From the NCBI GenBank assembly GCA_038502055.1, contig JAXRKN010000038.1:1612001-1676000 (forward strand): a stretch of 64,000 nucleotides of DNA. The letters run 5' to 3'. Below are positions 53,901 through 64,000 of this stretch, one piece after another. Source of the DNA: Tanytarsus gracilentus (Eukaryota > Arthropoda > Insecta > Diptera > Chironomidae). The first letter of the stretch is position 1, and every line of letters starts with the position of its first letter. A program made the position numbers and the translations under genes. The notes beneath the pieces were generated by a model. It saw only the letters and a program-made list of their open reading frames with translations, searched no databases and was not told the DNA's origin.

Positions 53901-55690
53901 AGAATAATGTCGTTCTTGTTATAATATTTATGCTGTCGCAACATACGATGGCAATGAGTTTGAGCGCGATGATAGTAATAGGACATTTATTTATTTTCAC
54001 CAAAACAACAGCAATTCAAAAAAAAAGAGAGGAGCAAAGAGACAGACTAGACGATAGACGGCGATTTTCTCCTCTTAAATAAATGGGATGCTAGAGTCGA
54101 CGGATTTTTTCTCTCTTGTTCTCTCCATCGTGAGTTATAGGCCGGATGGCTGAAGATTGTAGACGGAGATCATCGAAAAAATGTATTTTTCTGATGGTGT
54201 GCAAATAAACACAAACATAAACTTTATTTTTGATGTTTACGAGGAATGAGATAAAAAAATTTAGACATCACTTTTTTATAAAAATTATGTTGCAAAAAAA
54301 TTGCTATAAAGGAGTCATATGAGTGACGGCATCTATGAGCGAGTAGAAGAAGCATGAATTCAATGGATAAGAGAAAAGAGAAATAATATAATTTTTGATT
54401 TGATAAAAGTTACGCAAAAGGGCTTAACTTCCTGTCTCACTAGATCACTTTAATGAAGTTGGTCGCAAATTATAAAAATAATGCATGACTGTCATTTGTG
54501 ACGTTATCAAATTAAAGCAAAAAAGTGCACTATCAAGAACACTTAAAGTAACCGCACAATAATCAGTCTGATATGCACCAATAATCATTTTTCAATGCAA
54601 CCACAATCTTTCAAAACTAACTTCAATGCTAAATGGAAATTCCACTTGACATCACACGCAAAAGACTCCCAAGTTGAAATATTTTTCAAGGTTTGCAATC
54701 AATTTGAATATTTTTTATGATATTGAAAAATTCAATATTTTTGCTTGCAAGGCATCACTTGCACTATCAAAGTGACGATTCCGCAAACAAGTGCAGCTGA
54801 TTTCATCTAAATGACAACAAATTGTATAAAAAACATACCTTAACTGTCTTCGTAATCCGTGAAATAATTTTTTCTTTCTCTCTAAATTATGCACGAAATT
54901 TTCTCGATTTTCTTCCTCACTTTTACACTTTACTCGATAATTGTCCACTTTACGATTACGTAATTAATGAAATTAGGAAGAAATAATGCTTGAAACGAAT
55001 TAAATTTCACATTTTTCGACAAAAATAAAATATTCCAGTTAGATGTTTTGGGATTAAACTGATTGGAAAATTATACGGCTCGAAAAATATACGTGGTCGC
55101 TAATGGTTGAGCATAAGTCGTGATATTTTTTAGCATTATCTTGAAAAGTTCACGATGATTTTTGAATGTAATAAAATTTAAGTTTGTAAACTATTATGCT
55201 CAAAACGTGGAACAATTTAATTTATTGAAAAACTATTTATTTTTTATGAAATTTCTAAAAAACAATTTCTTCAACATTACTCAATGGAAAAAGAAAACGA
55301 GAAACGCTCAACAGCATTTTTTCTTGATGGTTTCCAGAAAAAAATGTTTCATTTAATTATTTTTTAAAATTTTTTGAATCAAATGCAAACAAATTTTTTA
55401 CAAAATTTAAGCTTTTTAATATATTAACAAATAGATTTATGTAAATTTTAAATTTTAATTAACATTTTATAAAATATCACAACATAAACATTTGTATTGC
55501 ACTCAATCACAGACAAGAACCATTCAAATGTTTTTACACATATAACTTACGTTGAGTTTTACTTTTTTTAGTACTCAACTGAAGAAATATTTTATATGTT
55601 CGAAAATTCCGATGTATCGTGAACCACGATGAGAATTTCATAAAACTTAAGAAAATTAAATTAATCAATTATCTACAGCTAGTTTTATTA
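44991..55690. other. gene-free intronic DNA
   Basis: Apart from the ratchet-type site at 45174, this AT-rich intron holds nothing I can name. A GTATGT donor-like site on the minus strand near 54838 follows an open stretch, but has no acceptor or phase support. Confidence 0.6.
45167..45200 (-). other. candidate recursive-splicing (ratchet) site
   Basis: On the minus strand TTTTATTTTATTTCTTTTCAG ends at 45175 and is followed directly by GTGAGTTATC from 45174. This is a strong acceptor (tract plus CAG) fused to a consensus donor (GTGAGT) in the tai orientation. No downstream donor close by would define an ordinary small exon. The branch point is less clear than at the 13-kb site. It lies about 17.0 kb upstream of the 28046-28170 exon and 16.8 kb downstream of the candidate first exon. 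Confidence 0.7.
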
Positions 55691-56700
55691 TAGCTCCGCT
55701 ATATATTAATTTTGGATTTTTCCAAAACCTGTTTTCGACCCCTAGTGCCAAGACATTACCTTGTGCAATACCAAAACATATACTCAAATGATAGGCCTAG
55801 CCAAACCCTACAAACTGGCGAAAACAGATTTGAAATCGGTTGCTCCTACGAGGAGTTAGAGCCATTTAAGTCATCTTACTTTCTCACTTTCTCACTTTCT
55901 TACGATCTTAGTGGGCGGCATATCTCAAGAACGGCTGGTCGGATTTGATTCGGGTTTGTGGCTAAAGATCGGGTTTTGGCTCTAGTTGTGCAAGAAGTAT
56001 TTTGTTTTGAGGTTAGACCCTCCAAGGACCGTCCCTGAGTGCAAAAATGTCCTTTTTCATACAAATTTTCTCTTTTATGGCTTCATGGGTATCGTTGAAC
56101 TCGTAATTGCATCAGAAATCGATTGACATTGACGATTTTTGAGGAATGTCCATCATGGTCGGCCAGGAGTGCCACTAATGTCCATTTTTCAGAACTATGG
56201 CTTCATGTATGTCGTTGAACTCGTCATTGCATCAGGAATCGATTGACACAGATGATTTTTGATGAATGTCCATCATGGCCAGCCAGGAGTGCCACTAATG
56301 TCCATTTTTTAGAACTATGGCTTCATGTATGTCGTTGAACTCGTCATTGCATCGGGAGTCGATTGACATTGAAGATTTTTGAGGAATGTCGATCATGGTC
56401 GGCCAGGAGTGCCACTAAAGTCCATTTTTCAGAACTATGGCTTCATGTATGTCGTTGAACTCGTCATTGCATCAGAAATCTATTGACATTGACGATTTTT
56501 GATGAATGTCCATCATGGTCGGCCAGGAGTGCCACTAATGTCCATTTTTCAGAACTATGGCTTCATGTATATCGTTAAACTCGTTATTGCATCAGGAATC
56601 GATTGACACTGACGATTTTTGAGGAATGTCCATCATGATTAACCAAGAGTGCCACTAATGCCCATTGCAACGGAGTAGGGTACTAATTTATGCGGAGCTA
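55691..56700. mobile_element. non-autonomous TIR DNA element carrying a tandem array
   Basis: The left end starts TAGCTCCGCTATA and the right end finishes with TATGCGGAGCTA, giving inverted termini TAGCTCCGC with further loose similarity inward. If the outer TA is the target duplication, the termini begin GCTCCGC, as in TA-targeting Tc1/mariner-type MITEs. The interior holds a less AT-rich segment (55900-56040) with a phrase of the form CTCAAGAACGGCTGGTCGGA, similar to interspersed repeats I have seen in arthropods, and then five 120-bp tandem units. No transposase coding is present. The right boundary is a little uncertain because 56701-56745 is also GC-richer than the flank. A Helentron/DINE-like element with internal repeats is the main alternative, but the inverted ends argue against it. 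Confidence 0.68.
56061..56660 (+). repeat. tandem array, 5 x 120 bp
   Basis: Five head-to-tail units with a period of exactly 120 bases and no indels; marker phrases GGCTTCATGTATGTCGTTGA and GTGCCACTAATGTCCATTTT recur every 120 bases. The first unit (TCTTTTATGGCTTCATGGGT) and the last (CACTAATGCCCATTGC) are the most diverged, as in a homogenised array. Every frame is interrupted, so it is not coding although 120 is a multiple of three. Confidence 0.95.
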
Positions 56701-56745
56701 TTGGAAATGGCAACGCCGTTTGCAGACCCATCTTGTTTGGAATTG

Positions 56746-59700
56746 TAATTTTACAAAATATTTTGAAAATAATATTTATATTAATTTATATAAAATAAAG
56801 ATCGTAATTGAAAAAATAATTAACCTATAAAAACTAACTTAAAATATTGAGAAATTTTTCACAGAATAATCTCGAAGTTTTGACTTTTTTCATTAATTTT
56901 TAAAAATAATATTACATTTTAATCTTTTTGTCAAAATTCATATTAATTTTATTTTATTTTTGCTTTTCCAATTGATTTTGATGTTTTCAATAATGCAAAT
57001 TAAAAGTTTCGTTTTATTTCCTCAAAATTGCTATTTAATCCATTTGAATTTAAATTACAATAATTTTATAACAAAAATAATGATTTCTGTTCAAATTATA
57101 AGAGATTTAAATGCAACGAATTGTGTGATTTTACGGAAAAATTAATAGCCATCGTTACTGCATCTTTCAAATATCATTAAATGTCCACATAAATTTTTTA
57201 ATGCCCTTATCATTGATGGATTTGTCATATTTTTATGTAAATGAAAACTTTCATTCGGAAATGAATTTTCATAAATATTTTTTCTATCGCTTCCAAATTT
57301 ATTAATGTTATCATAAGTACAACAACTCAATTAGTTGACAAAACTTCACACTTCTTGAAATTGGACACGACATTGATGAATTGAAGGGGATAAAAAATGA
57401 GAACTAGAGAAGGCAAGTGCGTAAAAATATTGATCCGTTACCATCAAATTTTCTCCGTTAACAAGTAAAAGTTCATTGACTTCGTGCCGCTCCTTCCAAG
57501 GAAAAGAAAATTTCTTCCACCACACCCAAGAAAATGTTCTTCATCACTTACAGTTGAGTGGAAGGAAACATTAAGAGAAAAATCCTTATTTTTCGAGAAG
57601 GATCAAGGAAAAAGCATTGTAACATGCTCCCTCATCATGGTTTGAGTTACCAGAAAAATGCTCCCTACGATTATTGTGGGAGATTCGCACTCACACACGC
57701 ACATTTTAATGTGTTTTTCCCCAATAAATTTTTCCTCGTCTGTAAGTTCATTCAACTCTCGCCTTTTCATACCCAACAAGGATGTGGAGAATTCAACGAC
57801 TGTCATGGTAGGAAAATGGGAGTTGTGGAAAACGAGAAGGAAATTTTATTTTTATTTGAGGGTTTGCCATTATAATTAATTAAATAAAAAAATCCCATTT
57901 AATGCTTTCTGTAAAATTTTCGGGAAAAATTTCATGCTACGCGTAGATGCGTAAATTTTGTGACCTAGTTTAGAGAAAAATCGAATTTCAATTTATTTGT
58001 TGATTTTAATATTTCCTTAGAAACATCGCATAGAAAAAAGAAGACATTAAAATACAGCGGGAGGTAAAACATAAATATTTAGAGGTGATTATTTAAAATA
58101 ATTTGGAAATTCTTTCAGAGTTTTGTTTTCAATCCTGACAGAAAGTACTTGAAGAATTGTTGACAAAGCTCTTAGAAATGATTTTTTAGATGGATGAAAA
58201 TTATTTCATTAAAAAGTTTTTCTCCATCAACATTAATCTTTGAGTGAAAATCTCAACATAAAATTCCTCCGGAAAAATCTCAACCAAAAAAGCACAAAAT
58301 TTTTCTTTTTCTGGGAGCAATGACCAGGCGAAATGCGATCAACATCATAAATTACGTAAAAAAGCATAACGCTGAAAGAGACGCACAGCGAGGAGGGAGG
58401 AGGTGGATGGGCCATAAAACGCAGACACTAGCTCGAAATAGAACATCATAAACCCAAATTGAATTATGTTTTTCTTTCACTCGATATGTTTGTGAATGTG
58501 CTGATAGGCGTAAAGTGCTAATCAAACACACTTGAAGATGCATTAGGGAAGCGAGATCGAATTTTGGAGCTGCAACTTTTATGGCTCATTGTTGATGCGA
58601 GATGATTTTTTGTATGCATAGCTTTTTGCCATCAACTCCCTAAGGACTTTCATCCGATTTTATATCCACGTTTTGCAGTTAACGAATGATGTCACGTCTT
58701 CATGCTGACAATTCGGAAAAGATTTATTTAAACTCTCGTTTGAGGAAAATAGTTTTTACTGCCAAATCGTGATTTGGAGTTAGATTATTGCTGATATTTG
58801 CATGTTAAGGATTTTTATAGCTTTTAAGGGTTGTAAATTTTATTTTTACTAACGTTACAAAAATATTTCTTGACTTTTTTTCATAATAAAATTATTTTTA
58901 TCAAAATTTTCATTAATTTTTTGTCAAAAAATTCTTGACAGTCAGTCATCAAAAAATTATTTTAGTCATTAAAGTTTAATGCTTTCATAAAAAATTATTA
59001 AATCCTTTTTATGTCAAATGTTCTCTACAAAATGTACAAAATAATTAGGTAGGGTGGAACGTGAATCAATCTAAACATTTATGTACGCAATATTTTCTTC
59101 CTTTTTGTAAATTATGAGCAAGACGTTAAAAACATGCCATGCCTTAATTGAACTTTCATGTCATGCAGAGAATTTTCCATTGCTTCTGCGTTGTATAAAA
59201 ATGTTATTTAAAAGTCATAAGAGCAAATTATTACTTAAGCATCCCCCAAGGGCGGTTTCCATCCTCCATCGTTCGTTAAAGTCTCTGCAAAATTTTTTCC
59301 ATAAAACTGCGATGTTTGTTAAGAAAATTTTATGTTTCTTTTATATTTTCGTGAACTATGAAAATAAATGAAGCAGAAATAGCTCCAAAGCAACTTCAAA
59401 TGAACAAATTGAACTCAATTTATCGGTCATTGTAACACTTTTGTTAGAATGTGAAGTGCTGCTGTTTTGAGGAGGGAAAAATTTATTTCAGAAATTACAA
59501 TTTAAATCAGTTTAGAAATTTATCTTTGTGAAAAAGCAAACAAAAATTTAATGTTGAATAAAGAAAAAGTTTGTTGTAAATTCTTATAATTACAAATAAT
59601 GAATAAAGAATGAATCAATCGCATGCCATCACTTTCTTCCCTAAAAATCGTTCTTTTGTGATTAATTTGATAAATGAGCATTTTATTCTTTCCCATTTTC

Positions 59701-61969
59701 ATGTTTTTTATGCTTCGTAATGAGGTTGTCAGTTATTTTCCTTTTACTTTCTCGATAATATCTCTTCCACAGGGATAACTTGTACAACAAAAATGCTTGT
59801 ACGCAGTCGACGAACGCAAAATTGGGGCAAAAGTTGAACGACCGAGAGAAAAGGGAAGAAATTTGAGACGGTGAAAGTTTTGCTTTCATTTTTTTACGCA
59901 TGGGGATGGAAAGAAAATTTATTAGGGGAGAAATGTGGTGAATTTGAAAGTTTTGGGACATAATTTCTAAAATCAATTAAATTGAAATTAAATAAAAAAT
60001 GTAAAATAAATTAAAGTATTCCACGAAAATCAAACTTTTTGTAAACTTCTTAAATCTTGCAAAATTTTAATGTTTTTAGCTCTGAGTTACCATCAAAAAT
60101 TCAATAAAAACCAACAAAATAATTAATCAAAAAATGTCAAATTTTTCAAATCTCCCTTCAACAAACACAGCGGTGAAAGTGAAACTTCCCTTTATAAATT
60201 CCTGTTGCGTACGCATATTTTTATTTTCCTATTTTTAGAATATATTTTTCAAATCCGCCACCCACTCAACATGGGTTGTTTTTGCTTGGGTTAAGATTCA
60301 ATTACTCACAGGAGTTTCTGGATGAAATTGCGTAGGAACAAGCACAATTGAATTTGAATTTGTTTTTTGCTTCAACATTAGCGATTGCATCTCAATCAAT
60401 TGATTGATGAACCATCAAAAAAATTATGAATGTATCTTTTTTTATTAAGCGGCTTGTCGCCTCTGTGAAAGTAAGAAAAAAGGTAATAAAACGGAACTGT
60501 CGCCTGTGTCACCATAATTCCATCACTATTTAAATCACCTGATCATCATCTAAATATGGCATTACATAAAAGAAGCGCATAATAAATGCATTTTATTTAA
60601 TCGACAGTAAAAAAAACTTTCTTTTTAGGTGATTTTGAGGAAATTTCTTGAAACCGAGAAAAATCGAAGGAAAAGAAGAAAATTTTGTGTTCTCGAAAAA
60701 AAGTGCTAAGAATAAATGCGTAACCCAGTTAGAGTTCATTTGCCTTTGCAGCATGAAAATCATGCCTATGTGTGCCTCACGACTACGATAACGATGAAAA
60801 GTGGAGAAAAGTCTCTAAAAAAATTGTGCGTGCGAGTGTGCGTGTGGGTTCATTGGAAAGCAACATGAGAATTCATTGTTACTTCCACTTCCATTCACTC
60901 ATACACACAAAAATTCAAAAAAAAATTGGGCATAGAAAGAAAAAGTTATGTAACTTGGAGTAAGAAGTAAGTTCATTGAACCTCGCTCGCATTTTATGCT
61001 GTGCGTATCACAAAATTTGTGTTGTTATTTGCGGCTCGAGAGAGAGTGTTCCCCCAAAAAAATATTCATCATCGAAAACTGTTCCCGAGATTGCGCACAC
61101 TCAGTCGCAGTGTGAATGAAATGAATCCCATACGCACAGTGGCATTATGTAGGTCAAATAAACAAAATTTTGTTGTGAGATAGGGAATGCGCTCGGCTTT
61201 ATTACGTTAGGGGGGAATGACACATATTGCCTACAGGTTACTAAGAAGACATTTACCGCTGTTAGTGAAGATTGCAAATCATTTTTCATGATTAATTTTT
61301 TTAATGTTGAAAAAGAAGTTTTTTGACATTTTTGTCATTACACAAATTACAGTTTTTGTTAAAAAGAATTTTCCTGACACAGGAAGAAATGTTTAATTTC
61401 CTCTAACATAAAATTCTTTTAATTTTCTACAAAACCACGTGCTCAATTTAATGCACATGTAAACCTCTTTATTTATCTCGAAGTTTTTTTTTTGTAAAAA
61501 GCGATCAAGAGAATTTTTATGTTTTTAAACTCATAAACGTAGCTCTTGCGTTCTTGTTAAATTGCGTAACTTCAAACAAAATCGAGATTGTTTAAAATTC
61601 TTTCAATTTTCTTGATCGGATTGCAGGTTCAAAAAAACTTTCCATCGAAAGAGTCATAAAAATTTGACGGTAATAAATGAATTAGAAAGGTTCAATAAAA
61701 TTCTCTAAATGAGACCAAATTGTAAATTACAATTTTTTGGAATAAATCAATTATTTCATTTAAATATTAATTAAATTTTTTAATTTTTTGAGTTAACCAT
61801 TAAATTTGTGTAGGTTCAACTGTTTTAAAATCTAAATTTCCATCGCTTTTACTATTCGTAAAAAAATAAGAAATTTTTCTTCCTATGCTGGTGTCATTGA
61901 CTTCTCGTGTATTTTTTGAGTGCGCGCCACACAAAAACCGTCTAATCTTGCGTATATGCGCTTACTTAC
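56746..61969. other. gene-free intronic DNA
   Basis: AT-rich sequence with chance open frames only (up to 105 aa at 57558-57875). No exon, RNA gene or mobile element is recognisable. Confidence 0.55.
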
Positions 61970-62008
61970 CTCTCTATCTGTGTTTGCCGCCTCGTAATAG
62001 ACCAACAT
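61970..62008 (-). CDS. tai: candidate first coding exon of taiman (13 codons)
   Basis: A near-perfect donor GAG|GTAAGTAAG lies with its exon end at 61970. Reading back in the phase demanded by the 28046-28170 exon (phase 0) gives 13 open codons, MLVYYEAANTDRE, starting with an ATG at 62006-62008. The frame has a TAA just two codons upstream of this ATG, so the Met is the natural start of that frame. Joined to the next exon it would give MLVYYEAANTDRE-VAGLTSN and a product 45 residues longer than initiation at the internal Met. Support is the donor strength, the phase match, and the position, which sets the ratchet-like site at 45174 almost exactly midway to the next exon. Against it: the peptide is short and I do not recognise it, the ATG context is not strong, and no homology can be checked. 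It could equally be a cryptic donor. The exon 5' end is not defined; coordinates cover only the coding part. Confidence 0.42.
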
Positions 62009-63756
62009 CGATGTTTATTAGGAAATTTCTCTTTCTTTATTCACAGCTCACAAAAATACGTGAAAATGCAAAAACTATTCGCATTAAAGTGTCATAATAA
62101 ACATGCAGAAAGTGTAGCTGTTGTTCATTAACCAATTCCGGCATTGATTCGCTTTTAATTTCTCTCGATATATTTTGGCAAATTTCTACACAGCCGTCGA
62201 GTGTTTTTGAAACCATTAAATTTCCACGACTTGATCACATTAAGTATGTTAATTTTATAATTTTGACACTTTACAATTATTTTGTTAAAAAAATAATGAA
62301 AAACGCGTTTAATTTAATTAATTTTTGTTTTAAAATTTTAACAGTGAACTGCAGTTCATCAAAAAAATATTTTCTGAAAATGCGTGATGAAATTTTCTGA
62401 TTGCATTTTTTTTATGTTTTTAAATAATTTAATGCAAGATTATCAATATTAAAGCCAAAAACTTCATATTAAAAACCTAAATCTTACGATCATTGAACTT
62501 TCAATTATTGACTTCATAATTTTTTTAGCTTTTAAATTTCAACGCCTTCAAATTTTTGATCTCGCTCAATAATGATTTTTTAGCTGAAAAGAAATTTTAT
62601 TTTGGAAAGTATGCACGCTCGAGAGTGTGCCAAGTCATAATAACAAGAAATGCTTTCAGTGAACGTCAACAACCTCACAGATCTAACAACAATACTGCCG
62701 AAAAAAATTTCTTCTTCTTGGTCGCTCTCTTAATTTATTTCATGTCTGCGTGTTGTGTTAGACATGCGGAATAACAATAATGTTGGAGAGACTTCCACGT
62801 ACATTGACCACGGTCAACATTTTTTTAAAAAAAATTTGAGTAATTTTCAAAGCAAATGAAATTGCATAATTAAGCGTGAAAACAATGGGTGAAAATCCAT
62901 TGAAACTCTGCAGAGATAATTTTCACTCGAAAAAGATCGTTGAAGTTTAATCCACAATTTCCTCCTAAAAAAGAGAGCTTTCTCAACACTTCAGCATAGA
63001 TGCAGGTCAATGAAACTTGCGAGCAACAATAACAAAAGCCCAACACAACCAACATCAAAATTTGTCTATGGAAGTTTAAATGGTGTTAGGCTCTTTTACT
63101 TACAAATTTCTCTCTAAGTCATCTTACACTGTCCGAGGTCAATAAATTGTTACATAGCTATGAGTGCAATGACATTGTCAGCAATTGAAGATTGAAGTTT
63201 GTTGTTTTTGGCTTAAAATTCCGGAAGACACTCGAAATTTTGTAACATAACACTCAATTTTGAGGATGGTGTCCGACAGTGATCGATTGAAAATATTTTT
63301 TATGATCACATACTAAGGTTTTTAAAAATATTTAAAATTTTTAAAAATTAATTGAGAAATTATTTCTGTAATGTTCCAAATAAAATTTTTGAACTATTCT
63401 TCACGCCTCAAAAATAAAATACCGATCATAATTCGTGCATAGTCTCAACATAAATTATGAGTGTGTGTGAGCAAGTGAGTAAAAAAGCGTAAAAGAGAAA
63501 AAACTATTTTTGGAAGTTTTTTTGAATGAATAGTGCGCTAGTTAATAAGTGAGAAAAATTTGTGTAAATGAGTTCATTGAACCCGGTCAAGTATACACAC
63601 TCTAAGCATAGCATACTTAAAGTAGCGATGGAAATAAACAAAAATTTCGAAGAAAGGCTTTCTCTTCCTCAAGAGAGGAGCTGAAAAATGACATTATCGG
63701 AACATGTGTCCAAAAAAAATTAATTGAACGATCGCGAATTTTACATAAAAAACTAA
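62009..63756. other. 5' flank or 5' UTR/intron of tai, no gene seen
   Basis: If 61970-62008 is the first coding exon, this stretch should hold the 5' UTR and possibly a leader intron. I could not identify a convincing acceptor or initiator. Chance frames at 62556-62774 and 62870-63058 are the only open stretches. Confidence 0.4.
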
Positions 63757-64000
63757 CTATTTCGCAACGTTTTCGATTGGCCAGCGCATCATGTAAAGCT
63801 TATATAGTAGCAAGCCGATGCCAATGCGAGGCTTGCACAACTGCAAATTGCACTTAAAGCGACCGAAGCTTGCCGAAGAGATGGATGAAGGCCGAAAGCG
63901 AGCGAACGGGCACGATTGAGTAAAATATAGGGAGGCGAACAGTGTGAACGCCACGGAGGCAACAACGTGAACGAAACGAGATCCAATGCACGTGGATGCG
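63757..64000 (-). promoter_or_regulatory. GC-rich block, possible promoter or first exon, cut by window edge
   Basis: Bases 63801-64000 have about 103 G+C of 200, against about one-third in the surrounding intron. On the minus strand CTATATAAG fits the TATA-box consensus perfectly. A CACGTG E-box lies near 63988-63993. Two minus-strand frames stay open for about 65 codons and a 34-codon plus-strand frame begins at 63819, but none resembles a known protein. It may be the tai promoter, an exon of a neighbouring transcript, or a piece of a mobile element. Confidence 0.35.
63799..63806 (-). promoter_or_regulatory. TATA-box match
   Basis: TATATAAG on the minus strand, preceded by C, matches the metazoan TATA consensus at every position. 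A start site would fall near 63775, where CCAATC loosely fits an initiator. The motif also occurs by chance in AT-rich DNA; what singles this one out is its setting in the GC-rich block. Confidence 0.35.

Larger units (their letters stand above)
28171..61969 (-). other. tai: 33.8-kb 5' intron of tai (if the first exon call is right)
   Basis: Everything upstream of the 28171 acceptor lacks a second convincing tai exon until the strong donor at 61969. The interval holds a ratchet-type site at 45174/45175, a decayed LINE (42600-44990) and a TIR element (55691-56700). If the 61970 donor is wrong, the intron runs to an exon further right, possibly beyond the window. The acceptor end is secure; the donor end is inferred. 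Confidence 0.6.

Noticed and set aside
54830..54948. Minus-strand exon-like stretch ending AAG|GTATGT
   Set aside because: The donor is acceptable, but there is no acceptor or start and no phase support for joining to the 28170 acceptor.
55712..55948. 78-codon plus-strand frame inside the TIR element
   Set aside because: It has no transposase motif and only spans non-coding subterminal sequence of a non-autonomous element.
1..64000. Bacterial-type operons, CRISPR arrays, attachment sites or phage genes
   Set aside because: Spliced exons, microsatellites, LINE relics and very low coding density show that this is a eukaryotic chromosome; no repeat-spacer array or prokaryotic gene was seen.

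Overview
This window looks like part of one very large animal gene in an AT-rich (roughly two-thirds AT by eye), intron-dominated genome, most likely an insect and probably a dipteran. The anchor is a minus-strand exon at 708-866 encoding the basic helix-loop-helix (bHLH) of a p160/SRC nuclear-receptor coactivator, the family of Drosophila taiman (tai; FISC in mosquitoes). The species cannot be fixed from the sequence alone.

Layout, in transcription order (right to left). 63757-64000 is a GC-rich block (about 51% in its last 200 bases) with a consensus TATA motif, a possible promoter or first exon cut by the window edge. A candidate 39-base first coding exon lies at 61970-62008. After an inferred 33.8-kb intron comes a clear 125-base exon (28046-28170). 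A 26.7-kb intron follows, then a 205-base exon (1141-1345), a 274-base intron and the 159-base bHLH exon (708-866). All reading frames join exactly across these splice sites and give 176 residues of N-terminal protein. The PAS domains, receptor-interaction motifs and activation domains must lie to the left of the window.

Both giant introns contain one zero-length-exon splice signal on the tai strand: a pyrimidine-rich acceptor joined directly to a donor. These are at 13048/13049 (with a perfect TACTAAC branch-point match) and 45174/45175. They resemble the ratchet points of recursive splicing known from long fly introns and would divide removal of about 60 kb of intron into four steps of about 12-17 kb.

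The introns also hold three mobile-element relics: a 1.05-kb retroposon with a 31-bp target-site duplication (17610-18720), a decayed plus-strand LINE with a strikingly C-poor middle (about 42600-44990), and a roughly 1-kb terminal-inverted-repeat element containing five 120-bp tandem units (55691-56700). A few microsatellites complete the annotation. I found no RNA genes, CRISPR arrays or bacterial-type genes. The remaining short open frames look like chance ORFs in intronic DNA.
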